Assembly (NCBI GenBank): GCA_016793115.1
Contig: JAEUIN010000259.1
Coordinates: 1-64,000 of the forward strand
Source of the DNA: Planctomycetaceae bacterium
Lineage (GTDB): Bacteria; Planctomycetota; Planctomycetia; Pirellulales; PNKZ01
Reading direction: 5' to 3'
DNA length: 64,000 nt
In this document: positions 27,400 through 37,295 of the stretch, piece after piece
Position numbering within the stretch: position 1 is the first letter of the stretch
How the letters are laid out: each line of letters opens with the position of its first letter
The notes under the pieces: generated by a model
What the model saw: the letters and a program-made list of their open reading frames with translations, nothing else
Databases searched by the model: none
Told to the model about the DNA's origin: nothing
Program-made: the position numbers and the translations under genes

Positions 27400-29451
27400 A
27401 TGTTGCGAGGTTTGATTCTCACGGCGATTCTGGTCGTCAATCTGTTTGGCGCCTTTCCTGCGCAAGCCGCTTCGGCCGACGAACGAGAGTGCGATCTGCT
27501 GATCGTCGGCGGCGGCGAGTCGGGAACCGCGGCGGCCGTGCAGGCGGCTCGGCTCGGCGTGAAGCGAATCGTCCTGGCGAACGACTGCCGGTGGCTCGGC
27601 GGACAATTCACGGCCGAAGGTTTGGGCGCGGTCGACGAATGGACGAAGTACGGCGAAGGACGCGTACCGTTTCCGCGCAGCGGTGCGTTTCTCGAAATCA
27701 TGCGCCTTATCGAAAGCGACATGAAGGAAAAATACGGCTCGGCACGTCCGGGAAACTGCTTCTGTGCCTGGACGACCTGCGAGCCACGCGACACGGAGCG
27801 ATTGTTTCGCCGTTGGATCGAGCCGTATCTCACGACTGCGGGGGGACCGGTCGAGTTGATCGAGAATGTCGAGCCGTGCCGAGTCGACCTCGACGGCAAT
27901 CGCGTCGCAAGGGTCGCGTTTGAATCACCGTCGGGAGAGCCTGGCCCACTAGTTCGCGCGCGGTTGACGATCGATGCGAGCGATTGGGGCGACGTCGTTC
28001 GCCTTTCCGGAGCGAAATTCTACGCAGGTCCCGACTTAAAGGAACGCTTCGACGAACCCAGCGCACCGACGAGCTACGATCAAGTCGGGCCGACGGAGAC
28101 GAACCCGATCACCTACAACCTAGTGCTTCGGGAGTCGGCGGAGCCGAACGTCATCAACGAGCCCGACCACTATGACGAGCGGCGCTACTATGCGGCGACG
28201 ATCACGACGCGCGAGGAATTTCGCAACCTCGCCTGGCCTGCGGCCGCTATGCAGCCTTTCGCGGCGGCGTGGCGCGACACGACTCTGCCCAAAGGACCGT
28301 ACACGGAACCGCCGACTATCTATCATCACCGCCGATTGGTCGATCGACGACATTTCGGCTTGCCGGCGGGAAGCGAGGTCGTGCTGGTCAATTGGCCGCT
28401 CCAGGATTACCCGACGGATCGCTATCCTCCGCATGTGGTCGAAGAACTCGACGCCTCGGAAGTCGGCACGTCGCGCAAAAACTTGGCGGAGATGACGCCG
28501 CGGCAACGACGAATCGTCTGCGCGGACGCCAAGCGGCACTCGTTGGGACTTCTTTATCACCTGCAAACCACGGTCGCCGAGCGCGACTTAGCGGCGGCGG
28601 GCGGCGCGCCGATCGTCACCTTTCGCGATCTGATGCTCACCGACGAGTACGGCACGCCCGACAAGTTGCCGCTCAAGCCTTATGTGCGAGAAGGCCTGCG
28701 AACCGAATGCCTTACGATGCTCCGTGAGCAAGACGTGCGCGACACCGACGGCGTGCAATGCTGGGCCGAGTTGATGCCGAGCGACGGCGTCTTCGGCTTT
28801 CAGTTCAACATCGACTTTCATCCGACGCGGCGCATCTTTCTCAATGACGAGCCGAGCGACGTTTGGACGCTGGTGCATACCAAATACCGCAATTGGAGCA
28901 CCGACACGGATCGTTCCATGCTGCCGCTGCGTTCGCTCGTGCCGAAGCAAATCGACGGTCTCATCGTCGCCGGTAAGAATCTCGGCGTCTCAAGCATCGT
29001 GCAATCGGCCGTTCGGCTGCACGGCCATGGAATGCTCGCCGGTCAAGCCGCGGCCACGGTGGCCGGTGTGGCGCTCGCAGCGAACAAACAACCGCGCGCG
29101 ATCGCGGCCGACGCCGCCTCGATACGACGCGTGCAACGGCAACTGCTCGCGCCGCGCGACGCCGTCGCCCGGCAACAACCGCCGGGCGTGTTGCTGTGGC
29201 CGTATCAAGACCTTTCCCTCGCCGATCCTTCGTTCGTAGCCGCCAACGTCGTCGCGGTCGAAGGAGTCTACTTCACTGAGGACGGCGTTCCGGATTTCAA
29301 CGCGGAAAAGCGACCGACGCCGCAGGAACTCCGGCGCGCCGTCGAACGAATGAGAACCAGAATACCGAGTTTTCAGTTCTCATCACCGCCCAAGTCGCGA
29401 CGCGACCTCGTCGAAGCGCTGTTCGCGGCCCTCGAACGACTCGAACGCTAA
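27400..29451 (+). CDS. Exported FAD-dependent oxidoreductase
   Basis: A 683-residue protein with a signal peptide (LRGLILTAILVVNLFGAFPAQAA) and then an FAD-binding motif LLIVGGGESGTAAAVQAARLG. The later VAGKNLGVSS and MLAGQAAATVAG segments match the second FAD-contact region. It resembles the FAD_oxidored family common in planctomycetes, of uncertain substrate. I use ATG at 27400; an earlier in-frame TTG at 27346 lies within hemW. Its TAA overlaps the stop codon of the opposing folD gene by three bases. Confidence 0.78.
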   Translation: MLRGLILTAILVVNLFGAFPAQAASADERECDLLIVGGGESGTAAAVQAARLGVKRIVLANDCRWLGGQFTAEGLGAVDEWTKYGEGRVPFPRSGAFLEIMRLIESDMKEKYGSARPGNCFCAWTTCEPRDTERLFRRWIEPYLTTAGGPVELIENVEPCRVDLDGNRVARVAFESPSGEPGPLVRARLTIDASDWGDVVRLSGAKFYAGPDLKERFDEPSAPTSYDQVGPTETNPITYNLVLRESAEPNVINEPDHYDERRYYAATITTREEFRNLAWPAAAMQPFAAAWRDTTLPKGPYTEPPTIYHHRRLVDRRHFGLPAGSEVVLVNWPLQDYPTDRYPPHVVEELDASEVGTSRKNLAEMTPRQRRIVCADAKRHSLGLLYHLQTTVAERDLAAAGGAPIVTFRDLMLTDEYGTPDKLPLKPYVREGLRTECLTMLREQDVRDTDGVQCWAELMPSDGVFGFQFNIDFHPTRRIFLNDEPSDVWTLVHTKYRNWSTDTDRSMLPLRSLVPKQIDGLIVAGKNLGVSSIVQSAVRLHGHGMLAGQAAATVAGVALAANKQPRAIAADAASIRRVQRQLLAPRDAVARQQPPGVLLWPYQDLSLADPSFVAANVVAVEGVYFTEDGVPDFNAEKRPTPQELRRAVERMRTRIPSFQFSSPPKSRRDLVEALFAALERLER

Positions 29452-30314
29452 ACTCCGACCTGCTCTTGGCAAGCGATGAGCGTGTTCTTCAGCAACATCG
29501 TAATCGTAAGCGGGCCGACCCCGCCGGGGACCGGCGTAATGTAACTTGCGACTTCTCTAACGGCGTCGAAATCGACGTCGCCGCAAAGGCCCGACTCGGT
29601 GCGATTAATGCCGACGTCGACCACGACCGCTCCTGGGCGCACCATGTCCGGCGTAATGAATCGCGGCTTGCCGATCGCGGCCACGAGGATGTCCGCCGCC
29701 CGCGTGACGGCGGCAAGATCGCGTGTGCGACTGTGGCAGACGGTGACCGTCGCATCCGCGCCGGCGGCCTTCTGAACGAGCATGTTCGCCAGCGGCTTGC
29801 CGACGATGTCGCTCCGGCCGACGATCACGACATGCTTGCCCGCGATGTCGACCGCGTTGCGCACGAGCAACTGTTGTACGCCGTGCGGGGTGCAGGGAAG
29901 AAATCGCGGACGACCTTGCACCAGCAGGCCGACGTTCTCCGGGTGGAAGCAGTCGACGTCTTTCGCCGGAGCCACGGCCAAGAGAACTCGTGATTCGTCG
30001 ATCTGTTTCGGCAAAGGAAGTTGCACCAATATGCCGTGCACTCCCGGATCGGCGTTCAATTTCGCGACGAACCCCAGAAGCTCGCTTTGAGTCGTTTCGG
30101 CGGGAAGTGACGTATGTCGGCTTTCCATACCGACCCGCTCACAGGCCTGACGCTTATTGCGGATATAGACTTCACTCGCCGGATCGGCGCCGACCAGCAC
30201 CGTGGCCAAACAAGGCTTCGTCCCTTTTCGCGCGACAAACTCGGCGACTTCCGCGGCGATCTCCGTTTGAATGGTACGGGCCAAAGTTTTGCCGTCGAGC
30301 AATTGCGCGGTCAC
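29448..30314 (-). CDS. folD: Bifunctional methylenetetrahydrofolate dehydrogenase/cyclohydrolase
   Basis: Cytoplasmic one-carbon enzyme interconverting 5,10-methylene- and 10-formyl-THF; 288 residues, normal length. Catalytic and substrate features are SEVYIRNKRQAC (Tyr and Lys), VQLPLPKQID, DVDCFHPENVG, VVIVGRSDIVGKPLANML for NADP, and the end PVPGGVGPLTI. The GTG start overlaps the upstream gene's stop as GTGA, and this also supports the start. folC, another folate gene, lies some 5 kb away, not adjacent. Confidence 0.93.
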   Translation of the reverse strand: MTAQLLDGKTLARTIQTEIAAEVAEFVARKGTKPCLATVLVGADPASEVYIRNKRQACERVGMESRHTSLPAETTQSELLGFVAKLNADPGVHGILVQLPLPKQIDESRVLLAVAPAKDVDCFHPENVGLLVQGRPRFLPCTPHGVQQLLVRNAVDIAGKHVVIVGRSDIVGKPLANMLVQKAAGADATVTVCHSRTRDLAAVTRAADILVAAIGKPRFITPDMVRPGAVVVDVGINRTESGLCGDVDFDAVREVASYITPVPGGVGPLTITMLLKNTLIACQEQVGV

Positions 30315-32659
30315 AAGTTCCCCCGTAACGAAAACAGAATAACGTTGATGCCGATCTTCGCGGCGTCGTCGCGATCGTACCCCGGACACTCCAGCGAGTT
30401 ATGCCGCTCCAACGCGCAACTGAGGTCGTACTTGGAGAAAATCACGCCGTAGCGATCACCGAGTTGCAGCCCCTCCAACTCCGGAGCCGTGTGAATCACG
30501 TCGGCCCGCAACGGCCCGTCGGCGCCTGCGCGGCGAGGGTCTCGCAACGACACCTGTGCGAGATCGAAGCCGCCGAAGCGCTCGGTAAACATCGCCGCGT
30601 CGCCGGGAACGGCTTTTAACGGGGCGTCGGGGAAAGTGGCGGCCATTTCCTTGCGAAACGCGACGGCGAAAGCTTCGCTGCTGCAAACGGCGTCGGCGAA
30701 CACGAGCCCGCCTCGTTCGACGAAGAGCCGCAATTGCTTCCGCTCCTCGTCGGTCAGCGTAAAGCCGCTTCGTCCGTGCATAAAGACCATATGTTGATCG
30801 AATAAGGCGTCTTGGGTGAGAGCCAATTCGCGCTTTTCGACGCTGACCCGCAGGCCGGAATCGACCGAGAGTTGCTTGAGGAGATTGATCAACGCCGTCG
30901 GTGCGATATTCGATTCGCCGCCGTGCTTCAACTCGGCGATGAACAGTTTGGCGCGCTGAACGGCGTCGGGCTTGTCGGCTTCGGCCAAGAGCGGCGGGAT
31001 ATCGAGCTTGTATTTAATCTCACGATTCGTGGCGTAAGCCATGACGTTGATTCCGATCGACCGCACGGCGGTCAACTGTTCTTCGACCGGAATCGGATAG
31101 GGATTTCGTCCCACTCGATCGAGTTCCCAATAGCAGCCGAGATTATCCGGACAATAAATGACGCTGGTGCGACATCCGACGTCGAGCCCCTCCAACGGCC
31201 GCATGAACTTCGGGTCGACCGGTTCCTCGGCGTTCCAAACCGGGTGTTGCAGCGGCAGCGGCCGCAGTTGATGGAGGAGCGTGCCGCGTTCATCGCGCTC
31301 CGGAAACATCTGCGCCAGCGCTTCGCGAAACCCGGCGTCGAATTCTTTGCCGCCGCAACAGTTCTCGGCGAAGATGAAGCCGCCCGTGTCGAGATAACGG
31401 CGCATATTTCGCAATTCCTCGGCCGTGAACTTCGGCCGTTCACTTCCGGAAATGAAGAGCACGGGCGCCTGATTCAGGTCGTCGGCCGTGGCCTCCTGGG
31501 AGCGGATGACTTGCCAAGTGAGCTCTCGCTCCCATTTCTGCTCGCAATAACGCGTGAGGTGGGCCAGATCCTGACGATGGTTATCCCACGACTCGCCCGG
31601 CGCGAAGCTAAGCTTCGCCGCGAGCACCGGTCGACGCCCCTTCGAAAGAAACAAAAGCGCGAACGAAGTGCCGACAAGCTGATTGGTTTCGCCGTTGCCG
31701 ACGCCGACCCAAGCGCCGCCGCCCAATTGCACTTGGCGACGCAGCAGCGCGTCGGCTCCTTCGCGATACCAATCATGTCGACCGATAAGCCGGCGGTTAA
31801 TCAAACGACCGACTCGCTCCAAACCATAAAGGTAGTAGAGAATGTGCCCGCCGCCGTCGCCCGGATTTTGGTGAACGCTGAAGTTGCGGCTCATCCAGCC
31901 CATCGCGCGCGCGATCGCCGTATCGTCCGATTGATCGCCGCAACATTCGACTGAGTCGCCGTCGACTTGAGCGTCGCCCGCATCAAGTTTTTCGCGTGCC
32001 ATGAGCAATGCCGAAATGCCCGCGCACGTCATGCTGCCGGTACCGCTAAGACCGTCTTTGTAGCCCCACGAGCCGTCGGCGTTCTGAGATTGCTCCCAGT
32101 ACTCGCGGGCCAGCCGCCACGTGACCTCGCTCGTCGACACGCCGGCGCGTTCCGCCTCGTGCAGCGCGAGCAAGACAAACTGAGCGTTCGAGTTGTCGGA
32201 CGTGGCACGCCGCTCGTCGTACGACCAACCGCCTGCGGTACGGTCGCGCAATTGCCGGCTTTCAAGAATTTTGACGTTACGAATTAAGAGTTGAACGTCC
32301 TTCTGCGGTTCCGCCATGGCGAAGACCATGGTTTGGAGCGCAATGACATAATTCCAACGCGGTTCCAGCTTACGCAGATAATTGAGCGCTTTTTGCATCC
32401 CCGGATCGTCGACCGGCACGCCGGCCGTAAGCAAGGCCAGCGTGCATAGCGACGTCGTGCCGCCGGTAATCGTGAGATGATCGTCCCACGAACCGTCGGG
32501 TCGCTGTTGGCGTTGTAGGAAGCCGATCGCTTCGCTAATTGCACGATTGACTTGTTCGGCGGTGACTTCCGCCTCGACGGCGCGCGGAAGGGCGAGTCCG
32601 AGAGTCAGCACCGCGACGAGGGCTCCGGCGACAACGCGCATTTTCGCCAATCTCCGCAT
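30311..32659 (-). CDS. Exported protein with cyclase-type repeats and two DUF4159 domains
   Basis: A 782-residue protein with a signal peptide (MRVVAGALVAVLTLGLALPRAVEA region). Residues ~35-300 contain prenyltransferase/squalene-cyclase-type helical repeats, seen as FLQRQQRPDGSWDDH and EQSQNADGSWGYKDG. Two DUF4159-like domains follow. One is near residue 400 (LFISGSERPKFTAEE, GGFIFAENCCGG), the other near 625 (VFMHGRSGFTLTDEE, GGLVFADAVC); each has the conserved Leu/Phe-rich strand, an acid and a Cys/Ser segment. The function is unknown to me. It is divergent from moxR and overlaps folD by four bases. The start may be ATG 32659 or ATG 32641, where GGAG lies ten bases before. Confidence 0.78.
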   Translation of the reverse strand: MRRLAKMRVVAGALVAVLTLGLALPRAVEAEVTAEQVNRAISEAIGFLQRQQRPDGSWDDHLTITGGTTSLCTLALLTAGVPVDDPGMQKALNYLRKLEPRWNYVIALQTMVFAMAEPQKDVQLLIRNVKILESRQLRDRTAGGWSYDERRATSDNSNAQFVLLALHEAERAGVSTSEVTWRLAREYWEQSQNADGSWGYKDGLSGTGSMTCAGISALLMAREKLDAGDAQVDGDSVECCGDQSDDTAIARAMGWMSRNFSVHQNPGDGGGHILYYLYGLERVGRLINRRLIGRHDWYREGADALLRRQVQLGGGAWVGVGNGETNQLVGTSFALLFLSKGRRPVLAAKLSFAPGESWDNHRQDLAHLTRYCEQKWERELTWQVIRSQEATADDLNQAPVLFISGSERPKFTAEELRNMRRYLDTGGFIFAENCCGGKEFDAGFREALAQMFPERDERGTLLHQLRPLPLQHPVWNAEEPVDPKFMRPLEGLDVGCRTSVIYCPDNLGCYWELDRVGRNPYPIPVEEQLTAVRSIGINVMAYATNREIKYKLDIPPLLAEADKPDAVQRAKLFIAELKHGGESNIAPTALINLLKQLSVDSGLRVSVEKRELALTQDALFDQHMVFMHGRSGFTLTDEERKQLRLFVERGGLVFADAVCSSEAFAVAFRKEMAATFPDAPLKAVPGDAAMFTERFGGFDLAQVSLRDPRRAGADGPLRADVIHTAPELEGLQLGDRYGVIFSKYDLSCALERHNSLECPGYDRDDAAKIGINVILFSLRGNL

Positions 32660-32847
32660 CCTCGATCGTTCAAGTCGAATTGCCTTAACTCTATCGTAGA
32701 AGTTGTTCGACAAACTCACAACGCCCGCCGCGGCGGATTGCCCGCCGACGGTCCGGCTCGATAAGATGACGCGTTCATATTCCAGACGGCGGCACACGCT
32801 CGCCGCTCCTTATTCGCCTTCCGCTCCTCATTCGACGATAGCGCCTA

Positions 32848-33864
32848 ATGTCGACACAGCCGCGCAGCCTTCGTGAGGTCTTGCTTGAATTCGCTCAGAC
32901 TCGCAAACAAATGCAGGAGGAGTTGCAAAAAGTCATCGTCGGACAAAACGAAGTTGTCGAGCAGCTCTTCGCCGCCATTTTTACGCGCGGCCATTGCCTG
33001 CTCGAAGGCGTACCCGGGCTGGCGAAGACGTTGATGGTGGCGACGCTCGCCAAGATTCTCGACGTCAACTTCAAGCGGATCCAATTCACGCCCGACTTGA
33101 TGCCTTCGGACATCACCGGAACGAACGTGCTGGAAGAAGACGATCAAGGACATCGCAACTTCCGCTTCATGGAAGGTCCCATCTTCACCAATATCCTGCT
33201 CGCCGACGAAATCAACCGCACTCCGCCGAAAACTCAAGCGGCGTTGTTGCAGGCGATGCAAGAGCGTGAAGTTTCCGTCGGGCAGACGACCTACATGCTG
33301 CCCGATCCTTTTTTCACGATCGCGACGCAAAATCCGATCGAGCAGGAGGGCACGTATCCGCTGCCGGAAGCGCAATTGGACCGGTTTATGTTCAACATTA
33401 AGGTGAACTACCCGACGCGCGACGAGGAAGAGCGCATTCTGGCCTCGACCACGCGCGGCGAAAAACCTGAAGTGAAAAAGGTGCTGAGCGGCCGGGCGAT
33501 TCTCAACCTGCAAAAGCTCGTCGGCTCCGTGGCCGTCAGCGAGTTGGTGATTAAGTATGCCGCCTCGCTTGTGCGCGCCACTCGGCCGCGTGATGAGTCG
33601 GCGCCGAAATTCGTCAAAGAACTTGTCGACTGGGGGGCCGGACCGCGCGCCGGACAGTTCTTGATCCACGGCGGCAAGGCTCTCGCCGCGATGGATGCAA
33701 GATTCTCCGTCTCGATCGAAGACATTCAAAAAGTCGCCGTGCCGGTGCTGCGGCATCGCATTGCCACTAACTTCCAGGCCCAGGCCGAGGGAACGACTAC
33801 CGAAGACGTCGTCAAACGGCTGTTGACCGAAATCCCGATGCCGGCGATTCCAAAGTACGACTGA
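32848..33864 (+). CDS. MoxR-family AAA+ ATPase
   Basis: A 338-residue AAA+ ATPase of the MoxR group, usually a chaperone for von Willebrand-domain proteins and metal-centre enzymes. Walker A is GVPGLAKT (about residues 54-61), Walker [19 protein letters not shown] (about 115), and the sensor segment [21 protein letters not shown]. In many planctomycetes it leads a DUF58/VWA operon, but here it stands alone on its strand and is divergent from the DUF4159 protein, only 188 bases away. A promoter-like TTGCCC...TAAGAT (18 bases apart) lies upstream. Confidence 0.92.
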   Translation: MSTQPRSLREVLLEFAQTRKQMQEELQKVIVGQNEVVEQLFAAIFTRGHCLLEGVPGLAKTLMVATLAKILDVNFKRIQFTPDLMPSDITGTNVLEEDDQGHRNFRFMEGPIFTNILLADEINRTPPKTQAALLQAMQEREVSVGQTTYMLPDPFFTIATQNPIEQEGTYPLPEAQLDRFMFNIKVNYPTRDEEERILASTTRGEKPEVKKVLSGRAILNLQKLVGSVAVSELVIKYAASLVRATRPRDESAPKFVKELVDWGAGPRAGQFLIHGGKALAAMDARFSVSIEDIQKVAVPVLRHRIATNFQAQAEGTTTEDVVKRLLTEIPMPAIPKYD

Positions 33865-34007
33865 CGGAATTTTTTATCGAGCCATGCGGCCGAAGCGTTT
33901 AGGTTCGGCTAAAGAAGTGGATCCTTACGCGACCAGACTTTCAGTCAAAACTCACCGTCGCGCTTGAAGTCGTTGCCTATCTCCGGTCGGCGACGACCGA
34001 CCTTGCG

Positions 34008-34346
34008 TTAGTGCGCCCCCCAGCGCCGGCCGGCCGGCAGCCAATAGCCGTCTTGAAGACCGCGAGTGTAGTTCGGCCTGTATTGCGCAGGATCGCCCCA
34101 GGTCCGATAGCCGTAGAACCGATTGTAGCTGTAAAAACCGCGATAGAACGGGTAGGCGACTTCGGTCGGCACGATGCCGTTGGCGTTAGGAGTCGGCGGA
34201 TGGATGAGGCCGTTTGAGTACGCTTCTCCCGACAAATAAGTCGGACCTTCGTAGGCCGGCGTGCTCGCGACGAACGGATCGTCGCCGGCTCGAGCGACAT
34301 CGGGCAAAGACACCGCGATCGCAAGCAAACAAAGAAAACTCCGCAT
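34008..34346 (-). CDS. Small secreted tyrosine-rich protein
   Basis: A 112-residue protein with a signal peptide (MRSFLCLLAIAVSLPDVARA) and a C-terminal half rich in Tyr, Arg, Gly, Pro and Asn (FYSYNRFYGYR, YRPNYTRGLQDGYW). ATG 34346 has AAAGGA eight bases before it; ATG 34355 lies directly on that site and is less likely. I know no family. Its composition and its location near a second Tyr/Gly-rich secreted gene suggest a shared envelope or surface theme (inference). Confidence 0.7.
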   Translation of the reverse strand: MRSFLCLLAIAVSLPDVARAGDDPFVASTPAYEGPTYLSGEAYSNGLIHPPTPNANGIVPTEVAYPFYRGFYSYNRFYGYRTWGDPAQYRPNYTRGLQDGYWLPAGRRWGAH

Positions 34347-34606
34347 ATTCGTCATCCTTTACGAAATCGTCTCGAATTTCCGTCGGCCTTCATACCTCGA
34401 GAGTTCAGCGGCCGATGCAGCGATCCAACTGCATCACGCCCCGCTAAAGCGCTATCGACCACGCCGCCGCCCCGTCTGCTCCCAAACGTCTCGCACCCAA
34501 ATAAAACGACGTCGCGGTCGTCTCGAAGGTGTCGACCGCAACGTCGCCAAAGGAGGCTGCGGCTCTGAGGCCGCAAGCCGAGAGATTCTTGTGTTAAGGT
34601 GTCCGC

Positions 34607-34939
34607 TTACCACCAACGTCGATAATAACTACCCCAGGGTCGGTAGCCGTACCCGTACCCGTATCCGCGGTAGTTGTAGCCATAAGGACGGTAGCCGCCG
34701 TAGCCGCCGTAATACGGCCGATAGCCATAGTAGCCGCCGTAAGGCCGGTAGTAATTTCGATAGTAGCCATAGCGGACAGGCGTTATTTCAGTGGCCCCTG
34801 CATCGACAGCATTGGCCGTGGCACCAGGGCTTGCCTGCGTACCAAGCAATTGAAACGGGCGTTTTTCGGCGGCGTTCAAAGAGCCTGAAGACCAAGCTAA
34901 CCCGGCTACCGCAATAATCGCCACATATGCACTTCTCAT
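34607..34939 (-). CDS. Small secreted Gly/Tyr-repeat protein
   Basis: A 110-residue protein with a signal peptide (SAYVAIIAVAGLAWSSGSLNA). About residue 60 starts a low-complexity domain made almost only of Tyr, Gly, Arg, Pro and Asn with a recurring GYRPY/YYGGYGG pattern, ending YYRRWW. Such YG-rich domains are found in structural or matrix proteins, but no function is known here. ATG 34939 has AAGGA upstream; 24 in-frame codons further upstream do not look like signal sequence. Confidence 0.7.
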   Translation of the reverse strand: MRSAYVAIIAVAGLAWSSGSLNAAEKRPFQLLGTQASPGATANAVDAGATEITPVRYGYYRNYYRPYGGYYGYRPYYGGYGGYRPYGYNYRGYGYGYGYRPWGSYYRRWW

Positions 34940-35194
34940 ACTTACTTCCTTTCCCGCTAAAGTCGGCTCATTCTCATTGCGCCGCATCGCCTTTGGGACG
35001 CGGGAGCCCATAAATCCACGAGGGAGGTCCCCCTCTGCGTTATTCTACGGAACATCTCGATAGCGAGTGGATTTCGCAGCTTGTTGCGCAAAGTTAAACC
35101 GGCGATCTCACTCAGTTTTTCGCCGGCTTTTCTTACTAGGGCATGCTTCGGCGGCGAGATCGGACACGTTCCAGCCAACTCGACCAAATGTCGA

Positions 35195-36619
35195 TCAAGT
35201 GGACGATTGGTCGCTTCGCGCTGGAAAAGTCGCCTCTACCAGTTTGCGTAGGGGCGAGAGAATGAAGAACGATCCGGCGACGCAAATTAAATCGTCGCTT
35301 GCAGGCTGTAACGACAACACCTCATCCCAAGCCGCGCCGGGATCGTCCGCCGTCCGCCAATTCCGCCAAGGAAGCGTCGATGCAATCGCGGCAAGGTCTT
35401 CGACGGGCACTCCTCGAGCGTTTTGCCGGTAGCGTGTAAGCACGACGTGTTCAAACTTCGGCAGCGCGGCGGCGAGCATCCCCGCAGCGTCCTTCTCTTG
35501 TGTCGTTGCGAAAATGAGAATTCGGCGGCGCACGCGGAAACTTTCGTCGAGCGTTTCCAGTAATGCGGCGAACGACGCCGGATTGTGCGCCGCATCGAAC
35601 ACGACACAGGGGCGACGCCTCACGACCTCGATCCGCCCCGGCCAGGCAAGTGCTTTTAGACCTCGCCGCAGATCCGCATCCGGCAAGGCGACGCCGCGTC
35701 GTCGCAGTTCCTCGAGCGCAGCCAGCGCCACCGCCGCGTTCGCCGCTTGGTGGCGGCCGAACAGTCCCAGTTCGACCCGGCGGTGCTTGATGTCGCCCGC
35801 GGCCCCGGCCAATTCAACGTCGACCATGCCGTAGCTCGGGCCGTCCTGCAAATCCTGCGGCGGGCGATAATCGAAGCAGAAGTCGCGTCCGAGTTGCACC
35901 AATCGACACCCTCGCTCCGCGGCAAGGCGCTCGATCACTTCACACGCCTCCGGCGCGACCGCACCGCTTACGACCGGCACGCCGGGCTTGATGATCCCCG
36001 CCTTTTCCCAAGCAATTTGCGCGAGTGTATCGCCGAGTTGCTTCGTGTGATCGAGACTAATGCTCGTGATGATGCTGACATCGCTTTGGCAAACGTTGGT
36101 GGAATCAAGTCGGCCTCCCATGCCGACTTCGATCACGGCAAAATCGACGTTTGCCTCGGCGAACAGCAGCAGCGCCAGCGCTGTCGTGAGTTCGAAGTAG
36201 GTCGGGCCGCTTTCCGGCGGCGTGCGGCTCGCAAGCTCTTGGTCCATCGCAATGACGATGGGGCGCAGCCGCTCGACGAGCGCCGTAAACGTCTCCGCTT
36301 CGCACGGCCGACCGGCGACGACGAATCTCTCTTCGACGCGTTCCAAGTGCGGCGACGTAAACAATCCGCACTGATAGCCGCAACCTTCGAGCGCGGCGGC
36401 GATCATCGCCGAAGTCGAGCCCTTTCCCTTCGTGCCCGCGACATGGACGATCGTATACTTCCTATCGGGCCGGCCGATCCGTTCAAGCAGATCGCGCATG
36501 CGGTCGAGCTTATACTGCTGCTCGCCGTATGGAACCGCGACGCTCTTTTCGTAGTCGATTCGGGTCAATAAGAAATCAAGTGCCCGGCGGCGCGCTTCAT
36601 CGACGGCGAAAGAAGTCAT
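35195..36619 (-). CDS. folC: Folylpolyglutamate synthase / dihydrofolate synthase
   Basis: ATP-dependent ligase that adds glutamate to dihydropteroate and to folates; 474 residues, normal length. The P-loop is VHVAGTKGKGS (about residue 60); ELTTALALLLF, VIEVGMGGRLDSTN and the central SISLDHTKQLGDT loop are typical Mur-ligase-type motifs, and VFDAAHNPAS follows near residue 340. The start is ATG 36619 (TSFAVDEARRR). It appears to be a single gene with a 115-base gap to a small unknown gene upstream. Confidence 0.94.
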   Translation of the reverse strand: MTSFAVDEARRRALDFLLTRIDYEKSVAVPYGEQQYKLDRMRDLLERIGRPDRKYTIVHVAGTKGKGSTSAMIAAALEGCGYQCGLFTSPHLERVEERFVVAGRPCEAETFTALVERLRPIVIAMDQELASRTPPESGPTYFELTTALALLLFAEANVDFAVIEVGMGGRLDSTNVCQSDVSIITSISLDHTKQLGDTLAQIAWEKAGIIKPGVPVVSGAVAPEACEVIERLAAERGCRLVQLGRDFCFDYRPPQDLQDGPSYGMVDVELAGAAGDIKHRRVELGLFGRHQAANAAVALAALEELRRRGVALPDADLRRGLKALAWPGRIEVVRRRPCVVFDAAHNPASFAALLETLDESFRVRRRILIFATTQEKDAAGMLAAALPKFEHVVLTRYRQNARGVPVEDLAAIASTLPWRNWRTADDPGAAWDEVLSLQPASDDLICVAGSFFILSPLRKLVEATFPARSDQSST

Positions 36620-36733
36620 ACAAGTGTCGGCGACTCAAACTCAGAATGGGGCCGTCGCCATCGCTTGGCGCTCCCCGAGTCTACCTTCGGATGCCGGCAT
36701 GACGCTACTCTCGCGTCGTTCTTCGCCCGCGTA

Positions 36734-36949
36734 CTAAGCCGCGGCCGCTTGGCGATGATCGGCGACGTCAACATTCGCCACGTCGCGTTCGATCGACTCG
36801 CAAATTCGGCGACATTCATCAAGGTCGCGGCGCATCGTGTCCGCGAGCATTCGTTCACGGCGAGGGTCGGCCGACTGCCATTCATCCTGGCATCGGTGCA
36901 TGTGTTCCAACAGGTCTCGCATCCACAAGAATTTAGCGCTGCGCGTCAT
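36734..36949 (-). CDS. Small helical protein of unknown function
   Basis: A 71-residue protein predicted to be nearly all helix, with alternating acidic and basic residues and regularly placed Met/Leu (LWMRDLLEHMHRC, RDLDECRRICESIERDV). ATG has GGAG eight or nine bases before it, and codon choice matches neighbouring genes, so I accept it as real. No domain is recognised. An antisense open frame across the same bases is less convincing. Confidence 0.55.
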   Translation of the reverse strand: MTRSAKFLWMRDLLEHMHRCQDEWQSADPRRERMLADTMRRDLDECRRICESIERDVANVDVADHRQAAAA

Positions 36950-37295
36950 GGGTCGAAGCTCCGAATCCGTTCGAGAGACTTAAGCGGTGACCGCCACAGA
37001 ATGCAGGCGGCGTGCCAATTCAGCGAATCGGCGTGAGTGGTGCAGCACAAACTCTTGCCCTCTACGGACTTTCATTCTGAAGGGATTTTTCGCTAGCATG
37101 TTGCGTTAAGAGGTTTTGTAAAGTTGACCTTTGTAAGACTTACCGAACTTCTTCGATCCAGCCCGACGTCGCCGCACCCTCTCCCCGACTCTCGCGGATT
37201 TTTTTGATTCCCGCTTGAACGGTCGTTAGCATGACACGACGCCCCCCCCTCGCCAGGGCAGGCACAAAACCGCCCATTCGTCACTGGAATCATCA
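36950..37295. other. Divergent intergenic region, no gene seen
   Basis: This is the shared upstream region of the small helical gene and the DUF1570 gene. I find a TTGACC at 37124 without a good -10 partner, and nothing else of note. No stable RNA or repeat is visible. Confidence 0.5.

Noticed and set aside
30812..31954. Open frame of 380 codons on the plus strand
   Set aside because: It is antisense to the DUF4159 protein; high-GC coding regions commonly leave such frames open.
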